A DNA stretch of 64,000 bases. Origin: Mycolicibacter sp. MU0083 (GTDB lineage: Bacteria; Actinomycetota; Actinomycetes; Mycobacteriales; Mycobacteriaceae). Shown here in pieces: positions 27,522 through 36,151 of this stretch. A program made the translations under genes and the position numbers. The first letter of the stretch is position 1. Each line of letters opens with the position of its first letter. Location of the stretch: assembly GCF_963378075.1 (NCBI RefSeq), contig NZ_OY726394.1, positions 1,426,001 through 1,490,000 of the forward strand. Reading direction: 5' to 3'. The notes below the pieces were generated by a model. It did not search any database and was not told the DNA's origin. It was given only the letters and a program-made list of their open reading frames with translations.

Positions 27522-27540
27522 CAAAGTTAGGCCATCCTAT
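27522..27540. promoter_or_regulatory. IdeR iron box between mbtA and mbtB
   Basis: CAAAGTTAGGCCATCCTAT matches 13 of 19 positions of the IdeR consensus TTAGGTTAGGCTAACCTAA. It sits between the divergent mbtA (27508) and mbtB (27568) starts. TATACT at 27538-27543 could be the mbtB -10 and TAGGAT (minus strand, 27534-27539) the mbtA -10, so Fe-IdeR would block both. Confidence 0.75.
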
Positions 27541-27567
27541 ACTAACTAATTCGAGGGGAGCCGCGTC

Positions 27568-30500
27568 GTGCACGGTAGGGCGCTACCTTCACCGTCCGTC
27601 CATGACGAGGTCGCAGAACTGCTCGGCGTGGACGCGGGCAGCATCGATCCGGCGCAGGATCTGATCGCCTCGGGGCTGGATTCGATTCGGATGATGGCGC
27701 TGTCGGGTCGGTGGCGCAAACGGGGGATCGACATCGATTTCGCGACGTTGGCGGCCCAGCCCACGATTGCGGCGTGGTCGGAACTGGTGGCCGACGGCGC
27801 CGGTGCCGATGACGCCGGGCCCGACGGCGGTTCGTCGGTCACGGATTCCGGTGACCCCACCGCGCCGTTTCCGCTCGCGCCGCTGCAGCGCGCCTACTGG
27901 GTGGGCCGAAACCATCAGCAGCAACTCGGCGGCGTCGCCGCGCATCTCTACGTCGAATTCGACGGCGTCGGCGTCGATCCCGAGCGGCTGGCCGCGGCGG
28001 CCGCCGAACTGGCCGTCCGACACCCGATGCTGCGGGTCGAGATCCTGGCGGACGGCACCCAGCGCATCGGAGACCGCGGCCTTCCGGTCAAGATCATCGA
28101 CCTGCGCGACTTGGATGCCGAGGCCGTCGAGCGGCGATTGCTCGCTACGCGCGAAGCCAAGTCTCACCAGTTGCTCGACGGCGAGGTACTCGAGCTGAGC
28201 CTGTCGCTGCTGCCGGGCGGGCGAACCCGACTGCATGTCGATCTGGACATGCAGGCGGGCGATGCGGTGAGCTATCGCAGATTCATGTCCGATCTCGCCG
28301 TGCTGTACGACGGTGGGAAGCCGCCCGAACTGGACTACACCTATCGGGAGTACCGTGCCGCCATGACCGCGGTGGAGGCCGCGCGGTCGTCCGCCGACCA
28401 GCAATGGTGGAGCGAACGGATCCCGACCTTGCCCGAATCGCCCTGCCTGCCGCTCGTCCCGACGGCCGAGCAGGCCGATCCGCGACGGAGCGTCCGGCGG
28501 TGGCACTGGTTCGACGCGCCGGCGCGCGAGGCCCTGTTCGCCGCGGCCCGCAGGCACGGCGTCACACCGGCGATGGCATTCGCGGCGTCCTACGCCGGGG
28601 CATTGGCCCGGTGGTCCACCAGCCGTCGGTTCTTGCTCAACGTGCCGATGTTCGGACGCGAGCCGTTCCATCCGCAGGTGGACATGCTGGTCGGCGACTT
28701 CACGTCGTCGGTGATGCTCGACGTCGACCTGACCCGGGCGAACACCCCGTTGTCGCGGGCGCTCGCGGTGCAGGAGGCTCTGCATGCCAGTGCACGCCAC
28801 CGCGGCTACTCCGGATTGTCGGTGCTGCGCGATCTGAGTCGCCACCGCGGTGTCCAGACGTTGGCGCCGTTCGTGTTCACCAGCGGACTCGGATTAGGGG
28901 ATCTGTTCGGCGGCAAGGTAACCGAACAGTTCGGCGCACCGGTGTGGACAATCTCCCAAGGGCCGCAGGTACTGCTGGATGCTCAGGTGACACCGCTCGA
29001 CGGCGGCCTGTTGGTGAACTGGGATGTCCGAGAAGACGCGTTCCGGCCCGGGGTGGCCGAGGCGATGTTCGACTACCACCTCGACGAACTGCGCCGACTT
29101 GCCGACCCCGCTGCCTGGACGGTGCCCGATTCGCCGGATGCACCCGAATCTCAGCGTGTGGTGCGGGCGGCGGTGAACAGCACGGCCGCCGACCCCAGCG
29201 GTGAGGCACTGCACACCGGGTTCTTTCGGCAGGCTGAGCTGCAACCGGATGCTCCCGCGGTGTATGCCGGTCGCGAAGTCGTGAGCTACCGGCAGTTGCG
29301 TGATCAGGCACTGGGGGTGGCGGCCGCGCTGCGCGACGAGGGCGTTCAGGCCGGTGACACGGTAGCGGTGATGGGGCCGAAGAACGCCGAGCAGCTACCG
29401 GCGGTGCTGGGTGTTCTCGCCGCGGGCGCGGTGTACCTGCCCATCGGTGCCGATCAGCCACGTGAGCGGGCGGAGGCGTTACTGGGGACGGGCTCGGTTC
29501 GGGTCGCGCTGCTCTCCGGCGAGCAGCAGGCGCCCGCATCGGTGCCCGCGCTGCGCCTTGCCGAAGTGCTATCCCGCCCGGCCGTTCGGGATGAATCGGT
29601 CGCGGTGGCAAGCGATCCCGACGCCCCGGCCTATGTTCTGTTCACGTCGGGCTCCACCGGCGAACCCAAGGGCGTGGAGCTGACGCACGACGCCGTGATG
29701 AACACCGTCGAGTTCTTCATCCGGCGCTTCGAGATCGGGTCGACCGATCGCTGGCTGTCGTTGGCGACATTGGAGACCGACATGTCGATCCCCGACGTCT
29801 TTGTCAGCCTACGTACGGGCGGCGCGGTCGTGGTGGTCGACGAAGACCAGCGTCGTGACCCCGACGCCTGGGCCCGCCTGATCGATGAGCACCGGGTGAC
29901 TGCCCTCAACTTCATGCCGGGATGGCTCGAAATGCTGCTTGCGGTCGGCGATGGCCGGCTGGCGTCGTTGCGGGCAGTGGCGGTCGGCGGAGATTGGGTG
30001 CGACCGGAGCTGGTCCGCCGACTGCGCGGGTACGCACCCCAAGTCCGCTTCGCCGGCCTGGGCGGTGCCACCGAAACAGCAGTGCACGCAACTATTTTCG
30101 AGGTCACCGCGGGGCTGCCGAAGAACTGCAGCGCGGTGCCGTACGGCGTGCCGCTGCCGAATATGGCCTGCCGGGTGGTCGGTGACGACGGCAGCGATTG
30201 CCCCGACTGGGTGATCGGCGAACTCTGGATCACCGGACGCGGCATCGCCCGCGGCTACCGTGGCCGTCCCGACCTCACCGCGGAGCGCTTCGTCGAGTAC
30301 CCGCTGGACGGGGTACCGCGTACCTGGTACCGGACCGGAGACCTCGCCCGGTATTGGCCGGACGGCACGCTGGAGTTCGTCGGCCGCGCCGATCACCGCG
30401 TCAAGATCAGCGGCTACCGCGTCGAGCTCGGGGAGGTCGAGACCGCACTGGGCGCAATCGCGGGCGTCCATGCCGCGGTGGCCGCGGTGCTGCCCGGCCC

Positions 30501-31080
30501 GGCGGGTTCGGACGGCTTGGCGGCGCTGGTCCGGGTGGGTGATGATTCGGGTTTGACGGCGGGGCGGATTCGCGACGCTCTCATCGATCTCGTTCCCGCG
30601 CATATGATTCCGCGTTGGATCGCGGTGGTGGATGGGGTGCCGTTCAACGATGCGGGCAAGATCGACCGCGCGGCCGTCGCAAGTCTGCTTGCCGACGAGA
30701 TCGGGCGATCCGGCGGTACACCGGGAATTCTTGCCTCGCCGCGGTCGGCATTGGAGCGGGCGCTGTGTCAAATCGTCGCGGGCGTTCTGGGCCGAGACGG
30801 CGACACCGTGGGCGTCCACGACGACTTCTTCTCGCTCGGCGGTGATTCGGTCCTCGCGACGAAGGTCGTGGCCGAGATCCGGGTATGGCTCGACGCGCCA
30901 CGGATCATGGTGTCGGACATGTTCGCGGCCCGGACGGTCGCCGCGCTGGGCGAGGTGCTCACCAGCCGTGAAACCGACGCCGGCCGAATGGAGTCGGTCG
31001 CCGAGATGTACGTCGAGGTTGCGGAGATGTCGGAGGCCGATGTCATGTCGGCCCTCGATGCGGGCCCGGCGAGCGAGTAA
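27568..31080 (+). CDS. mbtB: Mycobactin NRPS MbtB (ArCP-Cy-A-PCP, no thioesterase)
   Basis: 1170 residues. ArCP: Ser39 in ASGLDSIRMM. Cyclization domain (about 100-530): D227-x4-D232-x2-S235 (DMQAGDAVS), the Cy motif. A domain (about 555-1060): [40 protein letters not shown]: Ser1094 in LGGDSVLATK. It joins the aryl acid to Ser or Thr and cyclises to an oxazoline. M. tuberculosis MbtB is about 1414 residues and ends in a thioesterase, absent here; a free type II thioesterase (mbtT) lies at 41765. My reading of the pocket residues is D-M-P-N-A-G-L-V-H, nearer threonine than serine codes. GTG start with GAGGGG seven bases upstream. Confidence 0.95.
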   Translation: MHGRALPSPSVHDEVAELLGVDAGSIDPAQDLIASGLDSIRMMALSGRWRKRGIDIDFATLAAQPTIAAWSELVADGAGADDAGPDGGSSVTDSGDPTAPFPLAPLQRAYWVGRNHQQQLGGVAAHLYVEFDGVGVDPERLAAAAAELAVRHPMLRVEILADGTQRIGDRGLPVKIIDLRDLDAEAVERRLLATREAKSHQLLDGEVLELSLSLLPGGRTRLHVDLDMQAGDAVSYRRFMSDLAVLYDGGKPPELDYTYREYRAAMTAVEAARSSADQQWWSERIPTLPESPCLPLVPTAEQADPRRSVRRWHWFDAPAREALFAAARRHGVTPAMAFAASYAGALARWSTSRRFLLNVPMFGREPFHPQVDMLVGDFTSSVMLDVDLTRANTPLSRALAVQEALHASARHRGYSGLSVLRDLSRHRGVQTLAPFVFTSGLGLGDLFGGKVTEQFGAPVWTISQGPQVLLDAQVTPLDGGLLVNWDVREDAFRPGVAEAMFDYHLDELRRLADPAAWTVPDSPDAPESQRVVRAAVNSTAADPSGEALHTGFFRQAELQPDAPAVYAGREVVSYRQLRDQALGVAAALRDEGVQAGDTVAVMGPKNAEQLPAVLGVLAAGAVYLPIGADQPRERAEALLGTGSVRVALLSGEQQAPASVPALRLAEVLSRPAVRDESVAVASDPDAPAYVLFTSGSTGEPKGVELTHDAVMNTVEFFIRRFEIGSTDRWLSLATLETDMSIPDVFVSLRTGGAVVVVDEDQRRDPDAWARLIDEHRVTALNFMPGWLEMLLAVGDGRLASLRAVAVGGDWVRPELVRRLRGYAPQVRFAGLGGATETAVHATIFEVTAGLPKNCSAVPYGVPLPNMACRVVGDDGSDCPDWVIGELWITGRGIARGYRGRPDLTAERFVEYPLDGVPRTWYRTGDLARYWPDGTLEFVGRADHRVKISGYRVELGEVETALGAIAGVHAAVAAVLPGPAGSDGLAALVRVGDDSGLTAGRIRDALIDLVPAHMIPRWIAVVDGVPFNDAGKIDRAAVASLLADEIGRSGGTPGILASPRSALERALCQIVAGVLGRDGDTVGVHDDFFSLGGDSVLATKVVAEIRVWLDAPRIMVSDMFAARTVAALGEVLTSRETDAGRMESVAEMYVEVAEMSEADVMSALDAGPASE

Positions 31081-31170
31081 TGCCGCGGGGCTCAGCGAGT
31101 GGCGATCGTCGAACGGTTCGCTAACCGCTTTGATGGCCAATGGCGCGATCGACCATAGGCAATGAACGGG

Positions 31171-31202
31171 CCGGGCTCGGGTAGCAAGCTACCCGAGCCC
31201 GG
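31171..31202. terminator. Strong hairpin downstream of mbtB
   Basis: CCGGGCTCGGGTAGC at 31171-31185 and its exact complement at 31188-31202 make a 15-base stem around AA. There is no U-tract. It lies 90 bases after mbtB and could end transcription from mbtB and from the opposite strand. Confidence 0.7.
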
Positions 31203-31210
31203 CATCCGCA

Positions 31211-31278
31211 CTGCGCGAGCGTGCGTGCTTGTGCGGTAAACATCGGCGTGTTTAGGGCAGACACGCACGCTCGCGCAG
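31211..31278. repeat. Palindromic dispersed repeat, copy A
   Basis: Perfect 17-base inverted repeats, CTGCGCGAGCGTGCGTG at 31211-31227 and its complement at 31262-31278, flank a 34-base centre containing GTAAACATCGGCGTGTTT. A diverged copy with the same centre lies at 62752-62815. The copy lies at the edge of the inserted mbt-2/irt block. Confidence 0.7.
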
Positions 31279-31312
31279 GAGGTGGTACCTGCGCGAGCGC
31301 GCAGGAGGTGGT
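31273..31312. repeat. 14-bp direct repeat GCGCAGGAGGTGGT
   Basis: Identical 14-mers at 31273-31286 and 31299-31312 adjoin the palindromic repeat and run up to the stop codon of the minus-strand secreted-protein gene. They may be a partial duplication of the element's end. Confidence 0.6.
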
Positions 31313-31316
31313 GCGA

Positions 31317-32258
31317 CTAGAACAGGTCGGCCAGAGCGAGCGCGTCGCCCGGGTCAACATCCGGAACATCCGGAGTGTCCGGCACGTCCGGCACGTCCGG
31401 AACCTCGACCTCGACCGGCAGGGTCAGGGTCAGCGCCTCGGCGATCCGGCTGGGCAGCACGTCGAGGAAGTAGGAGAACGTGCCCTGCTCGGTCAGCAGA
31501 CCCCACCACTGACCGGTGTTCTCGCCGGTCTCGGAGTCCCAGGTGATGTAACCGTTGAGCAGTGCGTCGAACGGGTCCTGCGCCTCGTGCTCGATGCCCT
31601 CGGGCACGCCGCTCAGGTTCTCCGACAGCGCGAAAGCGAAGCCGGTGAGCGGTTCCATCAGGTACTTGGCGGTGGACTTCCAGAAGCTGAAGTCGCCGAA
31701 GAGTTCCTGCAGGTTGGCCATGACGTGGGTCATGTGGGCACCGATGCCCATCACGCCGGGCACCTCGAAGTCCTCACCGCGCGGAGTGTGGTCGAACAGC
31801 GGCTGGAAGATGTTGTTCATGTTGAACAGCCAGTCGTTGTTGATCAGGTTCCAGGCCTCGGTGAGGTCACCGCTCTGAAGTGCTTCGAAGACCTGCGGGA
31901 GCATTTCTTCCAGGCCCAGGACCCGGCCGCCGCCGGACCACATGATCTCCAGGCCGTCCTTGAGCCCTTCGAGGCTGTTGTTGGTGACGTCGCTGTAGTA
32001 GCTGCCGAGTTCGCCCAGCGCGGTGAAGACCGGGTTCGGACCCGAGAGCAGGTCCATGATGTAGTCCATGTTCTCGGCCGTGGTGGCGGTGAGCTGTACC
32101 GCAGGCTGCTGGGTGACCGCGGGGGCCAGCGGGGCCACCGGGCTGACGGCGAGCATTCCGGCACCGGCCAGCGCGACGCCGGCGGCCAGGAGTCCCGCGG
32201 CGCGCGGGGTGGATTCGGTGCCGCGGTCGGTTGACCCCTCGGCAAGTGAGAGCTGCAT
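31317..32258 (-). CDS. Secreted protein with PDVPD-repeat tail, probably iron-regulated
   Basis: 313 residues I cannot assign to a function. A basic/polar start of about 20 residues precedes a hydrophobic export segment (AAGLLAAGVALAGAGMLA), then an Ala/Pro/Val linker, a largely helical domain with many Asn, Trp and Phe, and a C-terminal acidic repeat (VPDVPDVPDTPDVPDVDPG). Proteins with this architecture are frequent in slow-growing mycobacteria. AAGGAGA precedes the ATG. An IdeR-like box lies 84 bases upstream, shared with divergent mbtL, so it is probably induced by iron limitation. A role in siderophore traffic at the envelope is speculation. Confidence 0.65.
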   Translation of the reverse strand: MQLSLAEGSTDRGTESTPRAAGLLAAGVALAGAGMLAVSPVAPLAPAVTQQPAVQLTATTAENMDYIMDLLSGPNPVFTALGELGSYYSDVTNNSLEGLKDGLEIMWSGGGRVLGLEEMLPQVFEALQSGDLTEAWNLINNDWLFNMNNIFQPLFDHTPRGEDFEVPGVMGIGAHMTHVMANLQELFGDFSFWKSTAKYLMEPLTGFAFALSENLSGVPEGIEHEAQDPFDALLNGYITWDSETGENTGQWWGLLTEQGTFSYFLDVLPSRIAEALTLTLPVEVEVPDVPDVPDTPDVPDVDPGDALALADLF

Positions 32259-32341
32259 TGCTTCTCCTTATCGTGACCTCAATTGTTATGAGGTTCCTGT
32301 TATGTACAACGCCGGGATTACCTTAGTCACAGGTTTGGCCA

Positions 32342-32360
32342 ACAGGCAAGCCTTACCTAA
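32342..32360. promoter_or_regulatory. IdeR iron box, proximal to the secreted-protein gene
   Basis: On the minus strand TTAGGTAAGGCTTGCCTGT matches the IdeR consensus at 14 of 19 positions. It is the box nearer the minus-strand gene starting at 32258. Confidence 0.7.
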
Positions 32361-32381
32361 CCGTGTATTGAGGCTCACAAG

Positions 32382-32400
32382 TAGGGCAAGGCTAACCTTA
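32382..32400. promoter_or_regulatory. IdeR iron box, proximal to mbtL
   Basis: TAGGGCAAGGCTAACCTTA matches the IdeR consensus at 14 of 19 positions. It lies 29 bases upstream of the mbtL ATG and would cover the -35 region of a promoter whose -10 could be TAGCGT at 32416-32421. Confidence 0.8.
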
Positions 32401-32429
32401 CTTCGAATTCTGGTGTAGCGTCGCTGATC

Positions 32430-32690
32430 ATGAGCGCTTCATCCCCCGATGCCGTCACCGCTGCCCTGCGCGACATTCTGCAGGATGACCTGCAGGTCGA
32501 CCTCAGTCGGGTGACGCCGGAGTCGCGATTGGTCGACGATGTCGGTTTGGACTCGGTGGCCTTCGCGATCGGAATGGTCGCCATCGAAGATCGGCTCGGC
32601 GTGGCGCTGTCTGAGGAAGACCTGTTGAACTGCGACACGGTCGGCGATCTGGAAGCCGCTATTCGGGCGAAAGCCCCCGCCGACGCGTGA
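32430..32690 (+). CDS. mbtL: Acyl carrier protein MbtL
   Basis: 86-residue acyl carrier protein with the phosphopantetheine Ser in [14 protein letters not shown] (about residue 42). MbtL carries the fatty acyl chain that MbtM loads, MbtN desaturates and MbtK transfers to the hydroxylysine side chain of mycobactin. No Shine-Dalgarno is evident; TAGCGT ends eight bases before the ATG, so the mRNA may be leaderless. Overlaps mbtM by four bases (GTGA). Same order as Rv1344-1346 in M. tuberculosis. Confidence 0.93.
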   Translation: MSASSPDAVTAALRDILQDDLQVDLSRVTPESRLVDDVGLDSVAFAIGMVAIEDRLGVALSEEDLLNCDTVGDLEAAIRAKAPADA

Positions 32691-34267
32691 GCGCGCTGGC
32701 GAACGCGCTGACGCGGGCGATGACCGGGTCGGAACACGACCTGGTGGTCTTCGACCCGGACGCCGCGACCTGGCGTCGCCATCCCTGGACGGAGGTGCAC
32801 GCCCGAGCGGAAAGCCTCGCCGCCCGGATTCTCGACGGCGACCACGACGGGGCGGTCGGGCTGGTCGGTGAGCCTACGGCTGAGCTGGTCGCGGCCATCC
32901 AGGGCGCTTGGCTGGCCGGGCGCAGCCTGTCGATCCTGCCCGGACCGGTGCGCGGCGCCGAACCCCGGCGATGGGCTCGGGCCACGCTGGATCGCTTCGT
33001 CCGGATCGGAGTCGGCACGGTATTCAGTCACGGTCCGGTGCTGGAACTGCTGCGTGCCGAGGAAATCCGCGGTGGCCCGGCGGTGCTCGATGTCGCTGCG
33101 GCAGCCGCCACCGGGCGTTCGATCGACCCGGTCGTAGCGGCTCCCGACGTGCCCGCGGTATTACAGGGCACCGCCGGGTCCACCGGTACTCCGCGCACCG
33201 CCATGCTGTCGCCCGCGGCGGTGCTGGCCAATATCTCGGGCCTGAGCGCCCACGTCGGCGTCGACCCCGCCGATGACGTCGGCTGCAGCTGGCTGCCGCT
33301 CTACCACGACATGGGTCTAACCTTTCTGCTCAGCGCGGCGGTGACCGGATCGCCGCTGTGGCTGGCGCCCACCGCGGCATTCGCCGCTTCGCCGTTTCGG
33401 TGGCTGAGCTGGCTGCACGACAGCCGCGCCACCCTGACCGCCGCGCCGAACTTCGCCTACAGCGTGATCGGTAAGTACGCGCGCCGGGTTCCCGAAGTGG
33501 ATCTGAGCCGGCTACGGGTTGCCATCAACGGTGGCGAACCGGTCGACTGCGCCGGATTGCAACGATTCGCCGTCGAACTCGCCAAGTACGGGCTGGACCC
33601 CGGTGCCCTCACCCCGTCCTACGGCTTGGCCGAAGCCACCTGCGCGGTGACGGCGCCGACGCCCGGAACCGGACTGCGTTACGACGAGATCGTCGGCGCC
33701 GCCGGCGATGACACCGTGCGCCGCCATGCCGTGCTCGGCAAGCCGATCCCCGGAATGCAGGTCCGCATCACCCCGGTAGCGCAGCGGCACGACGAGCTCC
33801 CCGAGCGTGAGGTCGGCGAAGTCGAGATCCGCGGCACGTCGATGATGACGGGCTACCTGGGCGAACCGGCCCTGGATGACGACTCCTGGTTCCCCACCGG
33901 CGATCTGGGCTACTTCACCGACGACGGACTGGTGGTCTGCGGCCGGGCCAAGGAGATCATCACGATCGCCGGACGCAACGTCTTTCCCACCGAGATCGAG
34001 CGGGTCGCGGCGGAGGTGCGCGGCGTCCGCGAGGGTGCGGTAGTTGCGGTCGGCACCGACGGAATCCGCCCGGGATTGCTGATCGCCGCGGAGTTTCGCG
34101 GCCGCGACGAGGCCGGGGCCCGCGCCGAAGTGATCTCCCAGGTCGCCTCGCAGTGCGGGGTGGTCCCCGCCGACGTGGTGTTTCTGGCACCGGGGTCGCT
34201 GCCCCGGACGTCGTCGGGCAAGCTGCGGCGACTGGAGGTCAAACGGAGCCTGGAGGTGATGAAGTGA
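32687..34267 (+). CDS. mbtM: Fatty acyl-AMP ligase / acyl-ACP synthetase MbtM
   Basis: 526 residues, FadD33 family. It adenylates a long-chain fatty acid and loads it on MbtL. Motifs: [14 protein letters not shown] (phosphate loop, about 162-175), [11 protein letters not shown] typical of fatty acyl-AMP ligases, [10 protein letters not shown], and [10 protein letters not shown] / [13 protein letters not shown] near the C-terminus. The final [10 protein letters not shown] carries the catalytic Lys. GTG start overlaps mbtL; stop overlaps mbtN. Confidence 0.93.
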   Translation: MSALANALTRAMTGSEHDLVVFDPDAATWRRHPWTEVHARAESLAARILDGDHDGAVGLVGEPTAELVAAIQGAWLAGRSLSILPGPVRGAEPRRWARATLDRFVRIGVGTVFSHGPVLELLRAEEIRGGPAVLDVAAAAATGRSIDPVVAAPDVPAVLQGTAGSTGTPRTAMLSPAAVLANISGLSAHVGVDPADDVGCSWLPLYHDMGLTFLLSAAVTGSPLWLAPTAAFAASPFRWLSWLHDSRATLTAAPNFAYSVIGKYARRVPEVDLSRLRVAINGGEPVDCAGLQRFAVELAKYGLDPGALTPSYGLAEATCAVTAPTPGTGLRYDEIVGAAGDDTVRRHAVLGKPIPGMQVRITPVAQRHDELPEREVGEVEIRGTSMMTGYLGEPALDDDSWFPTGDLGYFTDDGLVVCGRAKEIITIAGRNVFPTEIERVAAEVRGVREGAVVAVGTDGIRPGLLIAAEFRGRDEAGARAEVISQVASQCGVVPADVVFLAPGSLPRTSSGKLRRLEVKRSLEVMK

Positions 34268-35439
34268 CCGAAGCGACCACCGGGTCCGACATCGACGCCT
34301 ATCGCGCCCTGCTGGACGAGGCGTTCGACCAACGGGTCGCCGAGTGGACCGCCCAGGCCGAAGCCACCGAGCGATTTCCGCGCGCGCTGATCGAGCACCT
34401 GGGCCGTAGCGGCGTGTTCGCCCAGAAGTGGGCCAACGGCCCGCACCCCGATGTGGCCAAGCTGGTGGCCTTGGCGCTCAAACTGGGGCAGCTGCGGTCG
34501 GCCGGCATCGGAGTAGGGGTGAGCCTGCACGATTCGGCCATCGCGATCCTGCGCCGGTTCGGGCGCTCCGAATACCTGCAGAACATCTGTGCGCAGGCCA
34601 TCGCCGGCCAGTCGGTGCTGTGCATCGGCGCATCGGAGGAGTCCGGCGGGTCGGACCTGCAGATCGTCGAAACCGAAGTTCGTTCCCGGCGTGACGGTTT
34701 CGAGGTGCGTGGCCGCAAGAAATTCGTCTCGCTGTCGCCGATCGCCGACCACATCGTGGTGGTCGCCCGCGGCGTGGACCACGACGAGAACAGTCGGCAC
34801 GGCAACGTCCTGGTCATCGCGGTCCCCATCGCGCAGGTGCACGTCAACGAGCCCTACCGCAAAGTGGGCGCCGGGCCGCTGGACACCGCCGCGGTCGACA
34901 TCGATACCTGGGTGCCGGCTGACGCCCTGATCGCCCGGCCGGGTACCGGCCTGGCTGCGATCTCCTGGGGGCTGGCGCATGAGCGCATGTCGATCGCCGG
35001 GCAGGTCGCCGCATCGTGTCAGCTGATACTGGGGCTCACCCACGCCCGGATGATGCGCCGCCGACAGTTCGGCGCCACGCTGTTCGAGCATCAGGCGCTG
35101 CGGATGCGGGTGGCCGACCTGCAGGCCCGTGTCGATCTACTCCGCCACGCACTCGACGGCGTCGCAGTCAAGGGTCGGCTCGATTTGCGCACCGCCGCGG
35201 CCATGAAGGTCACCGCGGCCCGTCTCGGCGAAGAGGTGTTCTCCGAATGCATGCATATCTTCGGTGGCTCGGGCTACCTGGTCGATGAGACACCGATCGG
35301 GCGCTGGTGGCGGGATATGAAACTGGCCCGCGTCGGTGGCGGTACCGATGAGGTGCTCTGGGAACTGGTGGCCGCGGGAATGCGGCCCGACTACGACGGC
35401 TACGCCGAGCTGTTCGACAGCGGGTCGTCGTCGGGGTAG
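34264..35439 (+). CDS. mbtN: Acyl-ACP dehydrogenase MbtN
   Basis: 391 residues, FadE14 family, FAD-dependent. It introduces the cis double bond into the acyl chain on MbtL for the mycobactin lipid tail. Acyl-CoA dehydrogenase features include [15 protein letters not shown] (FAD/substrate loop), [16 protein letters not shown] and the C-terminal [20 protein letters not shown] with GGGTDEV. GTG at 34264 overlaps the mbtM stop. Its last 40 bases overlap tail-to-tail with mbtK. Confidence 0.93.
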   Translation: MTEATTGSDIDAYRALLDEAFDQRVAEWTAQAEATERFPRALIEHLGRSGVFAQKWANGPHPDVAKLVALALKLGQLRSAGIGVGVSLHDSAIAILRRFGRSEYLQNICAQAIAGQSVLCIGASEESGGSDLQIVETEVRSRRDGFEVRGRKKFVSLSPIADHIVVVARGVDHDENSRHGNVLVIAVPIAQVHVNEPYRKVGAGPLDTAAVDIDTWVPADALIARPGTGLAAISWGLAHERMSIAGQVAASCQLILGLTHARMMRRRQFGATLFEHQALRMRVADLQARVDLLRHALDGVAVKGRLDLRTAAAMKVTAARLGEEVFSECMHIFGGSGYLVDETPIGRWWRDMKLARVGGGTDEVLWELVAAGMRPDYDGYAELFDSGSSSG

Positions 35440-36029
35440 CGCAGCACCGCGTACAGCGCCATCTTGCGATACCCCATGTCATGCTCGCCGAGGAACGTGC
35501 CGCCCACATACTCGGCCAACCGGCGCATCGCGGTATTGCGGTATTCGGGCTCGAACATCATCCGCCGGCACTGGGGTTCCAGGTCGAACACGCTGTTCAT
35601 GACGCGCGGCAGCAGAATCGCCGCGAAACCACGATTGACCGCTGCGATGTCGGCGACGGCCCCGTGCATACCCAGATCGTGCGGGTGGGCGGCGTAGTAC
35701 TTGGCGATGGAATCCTTTGCGGCCCGGTATAGCTCGATATAACCGTTGTCCTGTCCGTGCCGGCTGACGATGAGCGGCCGGGTGAAGCTACCCGCGACCT
35801 GGGCGCTCAGATAGGCATGCCAGCGCTCCGGCGGCCAGGCGGACTCCCACGTTTCGGCCAGGTGTGGGCGGTTCATCCACTCGGAGAGCATCTCGGCGTC
35901 GGCGTCCGGGTCGGCGACGCGGATCGCATAGGGCTCGGCGAGTACCGGTACGGGCGGTGCCGGCACACTGCGAACCTCGTCGGAGATGTCCGTCAGCTCG
36001 CGGTGCAGGATGGTGGCGGCGTCAGTCAT
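35400..36029 (-). CDS. mbtK: Lysine N-epsilon-acyltransferase MbtK
   Basis: 209 residues, GNAT/IucB-like fold. It moves the acyl chain from MbtL to the epsilon-nitrogen of lysine. The family signature is visible: [19 protein letters not shown] (substrate His region, about 52-70), [17 protein letters not shown], then [11 protein letters not shown] and [19 protein letters not shown]. It is transcribed opposite to mbtN and irtA; the IdeR box at 36069-36087 lies 40 bases upstream and is shared with irtA. Synteny equals Rv1347c. Confidence 0.95.
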   Translation of the reverse strand: MTDAATILHRELTDISDEVRSVPAPPVPVLAEPYAIRVADPDADAEMLSEWMNRPHLAETWESAWPPERWHAYLSAQVAGSFTRPLIVSRHGQDNGYIELYRAAKDSIAKYYAAHPHDLGMHGAVADIAAVNRGFAAILLPRVMNSVFDLEPQCRRMMFEPEYRNTAMRRLAEYVGGTFLGEHDMGYRKMALYAVLRYPDDDPLSNSSA

Positions 36030-36068
36030 AACGAGCAGTCAGCTTACCCGACCGACCCGTCGAGTAAG

Positions 36069-36087
36069 TGAGGATAGGGTAACCTAG
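36069..36087. promoter_or_regulatory. IdeR iron box between mbtK and irtA
   Basis: TGAGGATAGGGTAACCTAG matches the IdeR consensus at 15 of 19 positions, the best box in the window. It lies between the divergent mbtK and irtA starts and should repress both under iron-replete conditions. Confidence 0.85.
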
Positions 36088-36151
36088 GTTGACTTGTCCG
36101 GGGCCCGGCCCCATGGCACGACGGCGGCTGACCGTTGGCGAAAGGACCGTG

